Below are positions 1 through 5,996 of a stretch of DNA of 5,997 nucleotides, in pieces; within the stretch, counting starts at the first letter, position 1; each line of letters begins with the position of its first letter. The notes beneath the pieces were generated by a model. The model was not told the DNA's origin. It saw nothing but the letters and a program-made list of their open reading frames with translations, and made no database searches. Source of the stretch: CAZGSG01 sp964528095 (lineage in GTDB: Bacteria > Bacteroidota > Bacteroidia > Chitinophagales > Chitinophagaceae); assembly GCA_964528095.1 (NCBI GenBank), contig CAZGSG010000357.1, positions 1 through 5,997 of the forward strand. The letters run 5' to 3'. A program made the position numbers and the translations under genes.

Positions 1-1
1 A

Positions 2-1909
2 ACGCATGTGCAAACCGCGTTGACCAATGGTAAGCCATTGCGTCGCGATGCGAATGGAAATCTCTATGGTATTTCTAATTTCCTCAGAGGTGAATATGGT
101 AATCCGCTGGCGCGTATCGATATGGCGAAAGGAGAGAACATTCAAAACAAGATCGTTGGTGATATATACATGGATATCGAACCGTTCAAGGGATTCACTT
201 TTACTTCCCGCTTCGGTATCGATGCCGCTTTCCAGGTAGGTCATAGCTGGACACCTACTTTCTGGTATTCCAGTGAAAGCCTGAACGCGATCGCTAATGG
301 TAATGATTATAGCGACAACTGGTTTACCTGGCAGTGGGAAAATTTTGCTACTTATACAAAGAAGATCAGGGAACATACATTCACTGTTCTTGCAGGTACA
401 TCTATCCTGAAAACGATCGAACACCATATGGGAGGCAGTTATTCAGGACTGTTTAAAGAAGACGATCTTTTTTCTTATGCAGATAATGTACCTGATGATG
501 TGGACAGGATCGGTAGTATCGGCCGCAAGCGTACACTGGCATCTTTCTTTGGAAGGATCGGGTATGACTATGCTGGTAAATATGTGGTGCAGGCTATCTT
601 AAGACGTGATGGTTCTTCAAAACTCGCACCTGGTCATCAATGGGGCAACTTCCCATCTGTATCAGCAGGGTGGGTACTTTCAAATGAAGACTTTTTTAAA
701 GGAGGCATAACGAACGTGATGAACTTTGCCAAAATCCGTGCAAGCTGGGGACAAAATGGAAGTGTGGGTTCTGTAGGTGACGGTGAATGGAAAAATGCAG
801 TGGCCTCAGGTTATTCGTATCCCGATGCGAACGGGGTACTGATCAATGGTGCAGCGCCGGCCAACCTGGCCAATCCTGATCTCGGTTGGGAAACAAGCGA
901 ACAATTGGATTTCGGTGTTGACCTGACTTTCCTGAACAGCCGTCTTTTATTGACAGCAGATTATTACAAAAAAACAACAAAGGATCTTTTAACAAGTGGT
1001 TCAGCTCCGTTTTTTGCAGGCGCACCTTTATTGACAGTGAATGCAGGAGAAGTGGTGAATAAGGGGATTGAACTGGAACTGACCTATAGGAGCGATGGAC
1101 AGAAAGCATTTACCTATGAGATTGGCGGTAATTTCACAACAGTTAAAAATGAAGTAACCAAACTGAATGCAAACACAGCTTTTATTGGTGGTGCTGGTGT
1201 TGGAACAGGATGGACAGCAACCGCGATGAAAGTTGGGGAGCCTATCTGGTATTTCAACGGGTATAAGACCAATGGTATTTTTCAAACACAGGATGAGATC
1301 ACCAAATACCTGCAGGCTACCGGTATTACAGGGTATGCGCCCAAACCTGGGGAACCGATCGTAGTGGATGTAAACGGTGATAAACAGATTTCCAATGCGG
1401 ACCAGACCAGGATTGGAACACCTCATGCCAAATTCGTATGGGGCGGCCGTATAAACATGGCGTATAAAGGATTCGACCTGCTGTTCTTTATGCAGGGGCA
1501 ATCGGGTAATGATATCATCATGGGCTTTAACCGGACTGACCGGGCTACGGCCAACAAACCTGAATTTTTCTATACAGATCGTTGGACAGGAGCAGGCAGT
1601 ACCAATAAATGGTTTGCGCCCAATACATCCAATCCATATATCTATAATAGCGACTTAATGGTATTTGATGGTTCTTTTGCGAAGATCCGCCAGTTGCAGA
1701 TCGGTTATACCCTGCCGATGAGTGTGATGAACAGGATCAAATTCAAAAGCGCGAGAGTATATGTTAGTCTGGATGATTTCTTTACGTTCACCAAATACCC
1801 CGGTGTAGATCCCGAGGGAGGAAACAACGGAGGCAACAGTATTGGAATAGACAGGGCTGCATATCCAATACCAAGAAAAGCAATGGTGGGTTTATCTGTT
1901 ACTTTCTAA
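2..1909 (+). CDS. SusC/RagA-family TonB-dependent outer-membrane transporter, C-terminal part (5' end outside window)
   Basis: This is the barrel half of a SusC-type transporter, which imports oligosaccharides, peptides or similar nutrients across the outer membrane using TonB energy together with a SusD lipoprotein. The frame is open from base 2 to the TAA at 1907-1909, giving 635 visible residues. Family members usually have about 1000 or more, so the signal peptide, N-terminal carboxypeptidase-regulatory-like domain, TonB box and plug lie upstream. The GTG at 8-10 is an internal valine, not a start. Seen family motifs are RASWGQNGSVGS (737-772), NPDLGWETSEQLDFGVD (from 872), GEVVNKGIELELTY (1046-1087), the acidic loop DVNGDKQISNAD (1367-1402), FDGSFAKIRQLQIGYTLP (1664-1717) and YPGVDPEGGNN (from 1796). 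The protein ends in SVTF, with the terminal aromatic residue expected of a beta-barrel recognised by the BAM machinery. A SusD gene follows after 54 bases, so the two form an operon. The substrate is unknown. I am sure of the family but not of the specificity. Confidence 0.96.
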   Translation, partial: THVQTALTNGKPLRRDANGNLYGISNFLRGEYGNPLARIDMAKGENIQNKIVGDIYMDIEPFKGFTFTSRFGIDAAFQVGHSWTPTFWYSSESLNAIANGNDYSDNWFTWQWENFATYTKKIREHTFTVLAGTSILKTIEHHMGGSYSGLFKEDDLFSYADNVPDDVDRIGSIGRKRTLASFFGRIGYDYAGKYVVQAILRRDGSSKLAPGHQWGNFPSVSAGWVLSNEDFFKGGITNVMNFAKIRASWGQNGSVGSVGDGEWKNAVASGYSYPDANGVLINGAAPANLANPDLGWETSEQLDFGVDLTFLNSRLLLTADYYKKTTKDLLTSGSAPFFAGAPLLTVNAGEVVNKGIELELTYRSDGQKAFTYEIGGNFTTVKNEVTKLNANTAFIGGAGVGTGWTATAMKVGEPIWYFNGYKTNGIFQTQDEITKYLQATGITGYAPKPGEPIVVDVNGDKQISNADQTRIGTPHAKFVWGGRINMAYKGFDLLFFMQGQSGNDIIMGFNRTDRATANKPEFFYTDRWTGAGSTNKWFAPNTSNPYIYNSDLMVFDGSFAKIRQLQIGYTLPMSVMNRIKFKSARVYVSLDDFFTFTKYPGVDPEGGNNGGNSIGIDRAAYPIPRKAMVGLSVTF

Positions 1910-1927
1910 TTATTAACAACGAAGTGA

Positions 1928-1943
1928 CCGGCTTGTATGCCGG
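1928..1943 (+). repeat. Small GC-rich hairpin in the susC-susD spacer
   Basis: CCGGC (1928-1932) can pair with GCCGG (1939-1943) around a six-base loop. It sits 18 bases after the susC stop and ends 20 bases before the chosen susD start. It has no T-run after it, so it is not a convincing terminator. A role in mRNA stability or in setting the SusC:SusD ratio is inference only. The in-frame ATG at 1937 lies in this hairpin, which is one reason to doubt that ATG as a start. Confidence 0.4.
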
Positions 1944-1948
1944 GCTTA

Positions 1949-1963
1949 CAAAATAAAAAATGT
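1949..1963 (+). promoter_or_regulatory. A-rich translation initiation leader of the SusD gene
   Basis: The bases just before the ATG at 1964 are almost all A (CAAAATAAAAAATGT), with no purine-rich Shine-Dalgarno sequence. Bacteroidota commonly start translation from A-rich, unstructured leaders instead of an SD. This supports 1964 as the true start over the in-frame ATG at 1937. Confidence 0.45.
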
Positions 1964-3478
1964 ATGAAAAATAGTCTGATAAAAAGTGCAGCGGTATGTA
2001 TGGCTGTACTTGTTGCAACCTCGGGTTGCAAAAAATTCCTGGATCAGCCGGTCCCGGGTCAATTGGATGAAAATACTTTTTATACTACAGACCAGGATGC
2101 TGTGCAGGGTACGGTAGCGATCTATAATTTTTTAAAAGCACACTATAATAATAACTGGGCGAGTATTTATTTTCTTAAATCACTGCCTTCTGATGAAAGC
2201 AATGCTGCGGGCAGTGGCTTTGGTGATCAGCCGGGCTACCAGGAACTGGATGATTATAAATTCGATGCCACGAATGATAAGGTACGCGATGCATGGAAAA
2301 TGTGTTATTATACCATCTTTCGTTGCAATAAAGTGATCAATAAAGTGGCACCGGAGAATGATCTTCGCAAACGACTTATTGGTGAAGCCAAAACGATCAG
2401 GGCATATAGTTATTTTGAACTGGTAACGTTATGGGGTGATGTGCCGCTGGTAATAGATGATGTACCTACTAATGCGTATACAACTACACCACGCGCTCCA
2501 AAAGCGGATGTATACAAACAGATTGAAAAAGATTGCCAGGACGCAATGGCTGTTCTCCCAGTCAGAAGCACTTATACAGGAGGCGACAGGTATAAGGTAA
2601 GCAAAGGCACTGCGCAGGCTTTATTGGGCAAAGCACTATTGTATCAACAAAAATGGGCTGATGCAGCTGCTCAGTTCGATGGCGTGATCACGTCTAATCA
2701 ATATGGCCTGGAACCAACTATCGGCAAAGCATTTTCTACAGCAGGTGAGTTTGGTATCGAGTCAGTATTCGAAGTGTCCTATGCCAATAACAGGAGTTAT
2801 GACTGGGGTAATTTCCCCTGGGGAGGTATGCCACAAAGTAATATCCATGTACAGTTAATGGGGCCCCGTAGCGATTATTATGTAAAAGCGCCGGCTGATT
2901 CATTGGGTGGTGGCTGGGGATTTATTTCACCCAAAGCAAAACTATGGAACGCGTTCATTGCTGCCGGTGATGTAAACCGCAGAAGAAATACCATCATGTC
3001 TGAAGTAGAACTGAAAGCGGCAGGTGGTGACTGGACCAGTCCGAACGCATGGGATTATGAAGGTTATTTTCAACGTAAATACGGTTCCTTTTCCTCCCAG
3101 ACAGGTGCTCCGGTAGGAGAGCTGAATTATGGAACGAACTGGCGGCTTATCCGGTATTCAGATGTATTGCTGATGGCGGCTGAAGCATATTACAGGGCCG
3201 GCAATGAACCAAGGGCGCGTATTGAATTAAATAAAGTACGTACAAGAGCAGGACTGGGAGATGTTTCCGCTGCCGGCACGGCGCTGTTCGATGCGATTGT
3301 TTTGGAAAGACAGCTTGAACTGGCGTTTGAAGGATTCCGTTTTCTTGACCTGGTACGTTGGGGCAAAGCTCCGGCGGAGCTCGCTTCATTGGGATTTGTA
3401 ACAGGCAAACATGAACTGTTGCCAATACCTGATAACGAGATCAAAACGGGCGCACTTACACAAAATCCGAATTATTGA
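1964..3478 (+). CDS. SusD/RagB-family nutrient-binding outer-membrane lipoprotein, complete
   Basis: A surface lipoprotein of 504 residues that binds substrate and caps the partner SusC barrel. The start at 1964 gives a clean lipoprotein signal: MKNSLIK, a hydrophobic stretch, then TSGC with the lipidated cysteine at residue 22, followed by KKFLDQP, typical of SusD proteins. A longer in-frame start at 1937 would add nine residues, place a cysteine in the leader and begin inside a hairpin, so I rejected it. Family motifs in order are RAYSYFELVTLWGDVPLV (about 146-163), the TPR-like helix pair QALLGKALLYQQKWADAAAQ (218-237), RYSDVLLMAAEAYYRAG (397-413), LNKVRTRAG (422-430), LERQLELAFEGFRFLDLVRW (447-466), ELLPIPDNEI (484-493) and the C-terminal QNPNY. 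Length is normal and no frameshift is seen. It lies 54 bases after susC on the same strand and is followed by a terminator-like hairpin, so it is the last gene of that unit. The ligand cannot be deduced. Confidence 0.97.
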   Translation: MKNSLIKSAAVCMAVLVATSGCKKFLDQPVPGQLDENTFYTTDQDAVQGTVAIYNFLKAHYNNNWASIYFLKSLPSDESNAAGSGFGDQPGYQELDDYKFDATNDKVRDAWKMCYYTIFRCNKVINKVAPENDLRKRLIGEAKTIRAYSYFELVTLWGDVPLVIDDVPTNAYTTTPRAPKADVYKQIEKDCQDAMAVLPVRSTYTGGDRYKVSKGTAQALLGKALLYQQKWADAAAQFDGVITSNQYGLEPTIGKAFSTAGEFGIESVFEVSYANNRSYDWGNFPWGGMPQSNIHVQLMGPRSDYYVKAPADSLGGGWGFISPKAKLWNAFIAAGDVNRRRNTIMSEVELKAAGGDWTSPNAWDYEGYFQRKYGSFSSQTGAPVGELNYGTNWRLIRYSDVLLMAAEAYYRAGNEPRARIELNKVRTRAGLGDVSAAGTALFDAIVLERQLELAFEGFRFLDLVRWGKAPAELASLGFVTGKHELLPIPDNEIKTGALTQNPNY

Positions 3479-3487
3479 TTCTTGAAA

Positions 3488-3519
3488 TAACTGCTGATGG
3501 CTTTTTATACATGCAGTTA
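3488..3519 (+). repeat. Hairpin just downstream of the SusD stop codon
   Basis: TAACTGC (3488-3494) is complementary to GCAGTTA (3513-3519), seven pairs with an 18-base loop. It starts ten bases after the susD stop. No T-run follows, so it is not itself a terminator. It could protect the mRNA 3' end or be chance. Confidence 0.35.
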
Positions 3520-3535
3520 AGCTAAGCAGGCAATC

Positions 3536-3589
3536 AAAAAAGTGGAACGCATTTACTTGTTTAAGTTGAATGCTTCCACTTTTATTTTT
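3536..3589. terminator. Intrinsic-terminator-like hairpin for the susCD unit, possibly bidirectional
   Basis: AAAAGTGGAA (3538-3547) pairs with TTCCACTTTT (3574-3583). After one bulged C (3548), GCATT (3549-3553) pairs with AATGC (3569-3573). Inside the loop, ACTT (3555-3558) and AAGT (3563-3566) can pair as well. A T-rich stretch (TTTTATTTTTA, 3580-3590) follows on the plus strand, and six A residues (3536-3541) precede the stem, giving a T-run on the minus strand. It lies about 60 bases after the susD stop, a sensible place to end that operon, and could also stop stray transcripts from the opposite direction. Confidence 0.75.
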
Positions 3590-3604
3590 ATATCATCGCT
3601 TGCT

Positions 3605-3620
3605 GCATAAAATATTATGC
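3605..3620. repeat. Short AT-rich hairpin
   Basis: GCATAA (3605-3610) pairs with TTATGC (3615-3620) around a four-base loop. It is one of a row of hairpins in this intergenic region. No function is evident, and such AT-rich stems can occur by chance. Confidence 0.35.
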
Positions 3621-3622
3621 CG

Positions 3623-3643
3623 CAGAGAACTCTGTTTTGTTTT
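3623..3643 (+). terminator. Weak terminator-like element
   Basis: CAGA (3623-3626) pairs with TCTG (3631-3634) over a four-base loop; a fifth pair is possible with a two-base loop. TTTTGTTTT (3635-3643) follows on the plus strand. The stem is too short for a strong call. It may be a backup for the larger hairpin upstream or only part of the boundary of the following foldback. Confidence 0.25.
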
Positions 3644-3644
3644 A

Positions 3645-3852
3645 GGAGTTACGGGTGATCAATCTTTGTATCAGTAGGGCTGTATTTTCCTGTATAGTAG
3701 GAATATTGAAATTTAAAATAGGGAGGCACGGATCAGGCAGATTCTTTAAAGAATTTGGGGCTCTCCGTGCCTCCCTATTTTAAATTTTAATATTCTTAAT
3801 TCTCGAATAAAAGCAAGAGTTACTCATAGAAAGATTGATCACCAGTGCCTCC
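3645..3852. repeat. Large near-symmetrical inverted repeat (foldback) of about 208 bp
   Basis: The two arms (about 3645-3732 and 3764-3852, 88 and 89 bases) flank a 31-base centre. From outside inwards: GGAG (3645-3648) pairs with CTCC (3849-3852); a partly paired stretch follows; 3654-3676 pairs with 3821-3843 at 21 of 23 positions, the outer 14 without a break; a poorly paired internal loop has almost equal sides (3677-3698, 22 bases; 3798-3820, 23 bases); then 3699-3732 pairs with 3764-3797 over 34 positions, two of them G-T. The centre holds another palindrome, ATTCTTTAAAGAAT (3741-3754). Matched arm lengths suggest one unit, not several hairpins that happen to sit together. It could be a non-coding palindromic mobile element (MITE-like), a REP-type chromosomal repeat or a structured RNA. 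I see no obvious target-site duplication. The structure is certain at sequence level; its nature is open. Confidence 0.85.
3699..3797. terminator. Inner 34-bp stem of the foldback, with bidirectional-terminator character
   Basis: A 12-bp GC-rich core, GGGAGGCACGGA (3721-3732) with TCCGTGCCTCCC (3764-3775), is flanked outside by AT-rich stem: A/T-rich 3702-3720 and TATTTTAAATTTTAATATT (3776-3794). A GC stem preceded by A-rich and followed by T-rich sequence on both strands fits a bidirectional intrinsic terminator between convergent genes. It lies about 90 bases beyond the regulator's stop on that gene's strand. The 31-base loop and long AT stem are unusual for a plain terminator, so the role is inferred. 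Confidence 0.5.
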
Positions 3853-3884
3853 GTGTTAAATCCCCACAAGCGGGTTTTACATAC

Positions 3885-5996
3885 TCAATCCTGTACAAAA
3901 CCTTCTCTCACATTCTTGTTTACAGAATGGAAGTTTAACAGGTAGGTAAATAAATTTGTTTCTTTAGATATCTGCAATTTTTTCCGTAGCCGGTACCGGC
4001 TGATCTCTACGCCCCGCACTGAAATATTCATCAGCTGTGCCATTTCTTTTGTACAAAGATTCATTCGCAGGTAGGCGCATAGTTTCATCTCGTTCGGGGT
4101 GAGGTTGGTATGTTTTTCTTTTAGTGCGATAAAAAAATCATTGTGTACTTTGTCAAAGTGAATGGTAAAATGTTCCCAGTCTTTATCCATCTTATCATCT
4201 TCTCCCAGTGTTTTGATCATTTTCTTAAAAGAGTCCATTGACTTTTCATTATCGGTACTCTTTGTCAATCGCTGCAGTTCATCTTTCATTTTAGTGATGA
4301 GCTCGCCTTTTTTCACCAGGTGCATAGAAGCTGATGCTACTTCCTTATTCTTATAACGGATCTCTGCTTCTAATTTTTCATTTTTCAAGGCTACGATCTC
4401 TTTTTCGTTTTTATCCAGCTCTAACTGGTGCAGGTATTGCAGGCGGCTTTGCTCTTCTTCATACATCAACCGTTGTTTGATGAATTTTCTTTTCTGGGCC
4501 CTGTATAAGAGATAACCGGCGTACACAAAAATACAGACATAGATCATCCAGGCCCACCAGGTCTGGTACCACGGAGGAAGTACCACAAAATCATATGTAT
4601 AGTCAGCGGATTCATTACCCAGGTTATTTCTTGCTTTTACCCGGAATGTATAATTGCCGGCCGGCAGGTACATATATTCTTTTTCAGTCTTATCTGTCCA
4701 GGCCGACCATTTTTTATCGTATCCCTGTAGTGTGTAACTGTATTCGATATTGGACTGATGTTCGAATAGAGGAGAAGAAAATTCAAAATGAAAAGAATTC
4801 CACTTGTAGGAGATCTCTGCTGCTTTCTGTTGTGATTGTACTGCATCTACATCGTGAAAATAACCACCGAAAAGCAAGCTGTCTGTTTTTCCTATTGCTC
4901 TTGCCTCACGCAATTGCACGATGATCTTCGCGTGGTCTTTTTTATACTTCGCATAGTTGATATGGAAGTAACCCTTTTCCGCACCAACAAAGATATTGTT
5001 CTCATTTACCGGGTATACCTGTTCAAAACCACTGACCATCTTACTGTTCAGTTCTGTGATATGAATGATTGCCGGTCTTGTTTGTGAATAATCTACTACC
5101 CCGAGATTTTTATTGTACACGAACCAGATATTACCAGCGCGGTCTTCTTTCAGATACCGGATAGCCATCGGTCCAAAGATATTGCCGAAATAGGCAGATG
5201 GTTCGAACCGGTCGGCTTTATAGTCATATTCATAAATGCCTTTGCCTGTAGCAACGATCAGCCTGTTTTTTATTTTAAAAACATAATTGTCAACTGTTTC
5301 AAGCCCTTTATCTTTTCCATATAATTGCACTACAGGCGCACTCCCGTTTTTATGCTGTACCCTGAACACTCCTTTATATGGATGCGAGGCCCAGATATCA
5401 TTATTATCAATCGTTATAAAACGGGAAGATTCAAAACCGGCTTCCACATTATTATTAATGAATTTTTTGTTTGCGTAATCGTAAAAGCTGATACCGCGAT
5501 AACTACCCGCAATCATGACAGGTGAAGAAGACATGTCCTGCATTGGAAAAAAATTCCAGAACCCTGTGGTATTATCAAATGGGATGGCTGTATGCCTGTC
5601 GATGATAAAAGACCCTTCGTGATGGCCCATAAATAGTTTGCCATTCACCTCCGATAAATTCCATATCTGCCCTTTTGCATTATTGGCAACCGGGGTGAAG
5701 TCTCCTTTGATAAAACTCATATCAGCTTTTTCATATAACGGTACTTCGTATAGTCCATTCGTAGTGCCGATATAAAGACTATTGTCGTGTATAATTGCAC
5801 TATAGCCCGAGCCTTCATTTTTTTTGTCGGGAGTTATATTTTTTATGGCATTATCATAAGCAATAAAGTCGACCCCGTTATCAAGACCCAGCCAGATATT
5901 ATTATTTTTATCTGCAAATACACGAAGGATATTATTATTCTGTAGCCCTTCCTGGCGGGAAAAATTCTGTATCGGGTTTCCTTTTTTATCAATAAT
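3885..5996 (-). CDS. Membrane-spanning propeller / Y_Y_Y / LuxR-type HTH regulator, C-terminal part (5' end outside window)
   Basis: The frame is open from the right edge to the TGA at 3887-3885, giving 703 visible residues. The methionine at 5720 is internal, because in-frame propeller sequence continues upstream (EGLQNNNILRVFADKNNNIW). Domains by visible residue: about eight beta-propeller-like repeats with motifs such as NNNIWLGLDNGV, LYIGTTNGLYEV and DRAGNIWFVYNKNLGVV (1-345); a Y_Y_Y domain, including SYTLQGYDKKWSAW and LPAGNYTFRVKARNN (about 396-472); one membrane helix (about 480-499, rich in W, Y and I); a charged coiled coil (about 500-578); and a LuxR/GerE-like HTH (about 631-677) with LTPNEMKLCAYL, TKEMAQLMNIS and recognition helix RGVEISRYRLRKKL. 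No histidine-kinase, ATPase or receiver domain lies between membrane and HTH. The propeller should face the periplasm and the HTH the cytoplasm, so it is probably a membrane-tethered transcription factor. It converges on susCD; control of that operon is plausible but unproven. Complete relatives are usually around 900-1000 residues. Confidence 0.93.
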   Translation of the reverse strand: MIDKKGNPIQNFSRQEGLQNNNILRVFADKNNNIWLGLDNGVDFIAYDNAIKNITPDKKNEGSGYSAIIHDNSLYIGTTNGLYEVPLYEKADMSFIKGDFTPVANNAKGQIWNLSEVNGKLFMGHHEGSFIIDRHTAIPFDNTTGFWNFFPMQDMSSSPVMIAGSYRGISFYDYANKKFINNNVEAGFESSRFITIDNNDIWASHPYKGVFRVQHKNGSAPVVQLYGKDKGLETVDNYVFKIKNRLIVATGKGIYEYDYKADRFEPSAYFGNIFGPMAIRYLKEDRAGNIWFVYNKNLGVVDYSQTRPAIIHITELNSKMVSGFEQVYPVNENNIFVGAEKGYFHINYAKYKKDHAKIIVQLREARAIGKTDSLLFGGYFHDVDAVQSQQKAAEISYKWNSFHFEFSSPLFEHQSNIEYSYTLQGYDKKWSAWTDKTEKEYMYLPAGNYTFRVKARNNLGNESADYTYDFVVLPPWYQTWWAWMIYVCIFVYAGYLLYRAQKRKFIKQRLMYEEEQSRLQYLHQLELDKNEKEIVALKNEKLEAEIRYKNKEVASASMHLVKKGELITKMKDELQRLTKSTDNEKSMDSFKKMIKTLGEDDKMDKDWEHFTIHFDKVHNDFFIALKEKHTNLTPNEMKLCAYLRMNLCTKEMAQLMNISVRGVEISRYRLRKKLQISKETNLFTYLLNFHSVNKNVREGFVQD

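Larger units (their letters stand above)
3479..3884. other. Non-coding convergent intergenic region, rich in inverted repeats
   Basis: About 406 bases separate the susD stop from the stop of the minus-strand regulator. I see no credible protein gene, tRNA or CRISPR here. Nearly all of it can be assigned to inverted repeats: hairpins at 3488-3519, 3536-3589, 3605-3620 and 3623-3634, and the large foldback 3645-3852. Since both flanking genes point inwards, the region needs transcription termination from both sides. The amount of structure goes well beyond what two terminators need. Confidence 0.9.

Noticed and set aside
8..10. GTG at the left edge as the start of the SusC gene
   Set aside because: The frame is open upstream to the window edge, and the protein lacks the signal peptide, plug and about 400 residues of a normal SusC. 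The codon is an internal valine.
843..1501. Minus-strand open frames inside the SusC gene
   Set aside because: They overlap a clearly coding frame, encode no recognisable domain and have composition expected of antisense shadows.
1937..1939. ATG as the start of the SusD gene
   Set aside because: It lies in a hairpin, lacks a suitable leader and adds nine residues before a proper lipoprotein signal. The ATG at 1964 fits better.
3147..3444. Two minus-strand open frames over the 3' end of the SusD gene
   Set aside because: They cover the strongly conserved C-terminal SusD motifs in antisense and resemble no family.
3645..3852. CRISPR array or transposase-bearing insertion sequence
   Set aside because: The repeats are inverted, not direct and regularly spaced, and there is no open reading frame inside for a transposase.
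3645..3852. Target-site duplication flanking the foldback
   Set aside because: I compared the bases just outside both the 3654/3843 and the 3645/3852 boundaries and found no convincing direct repeat, so insertion by transposition is not shown.
3862..3878. CCC...GGGTTTT as a plus-strand terminator
   Set aside because: Only three consecutive GC pairs form, and it lies just before the stop of the convergent gene with no plus-strand gene close by. This is too weak to call.
3885..4500. Histidine-kinase or response-regulator domain in the cytoplasmic part of the regulator
   Set aside because: After the membrane helix I see only a coiled coil, a short linker and the LuxR-like HTH. There is no H-box, no N, G1 or G2 box and no receiver aspartate motif.
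4595..5087. Plus-strand open frames over the regulator gene
   Set aside because: They are antisense to the Y_Y_Y and propeller coding sequence, with no plausible initiation signals or domains.
5718..5720. ATG as the start of the minus-strand regulator
   Set aside because: The same frame stays open for 92 more codons to the window edge and encodes further propeller repeats, so the gene begins outside.
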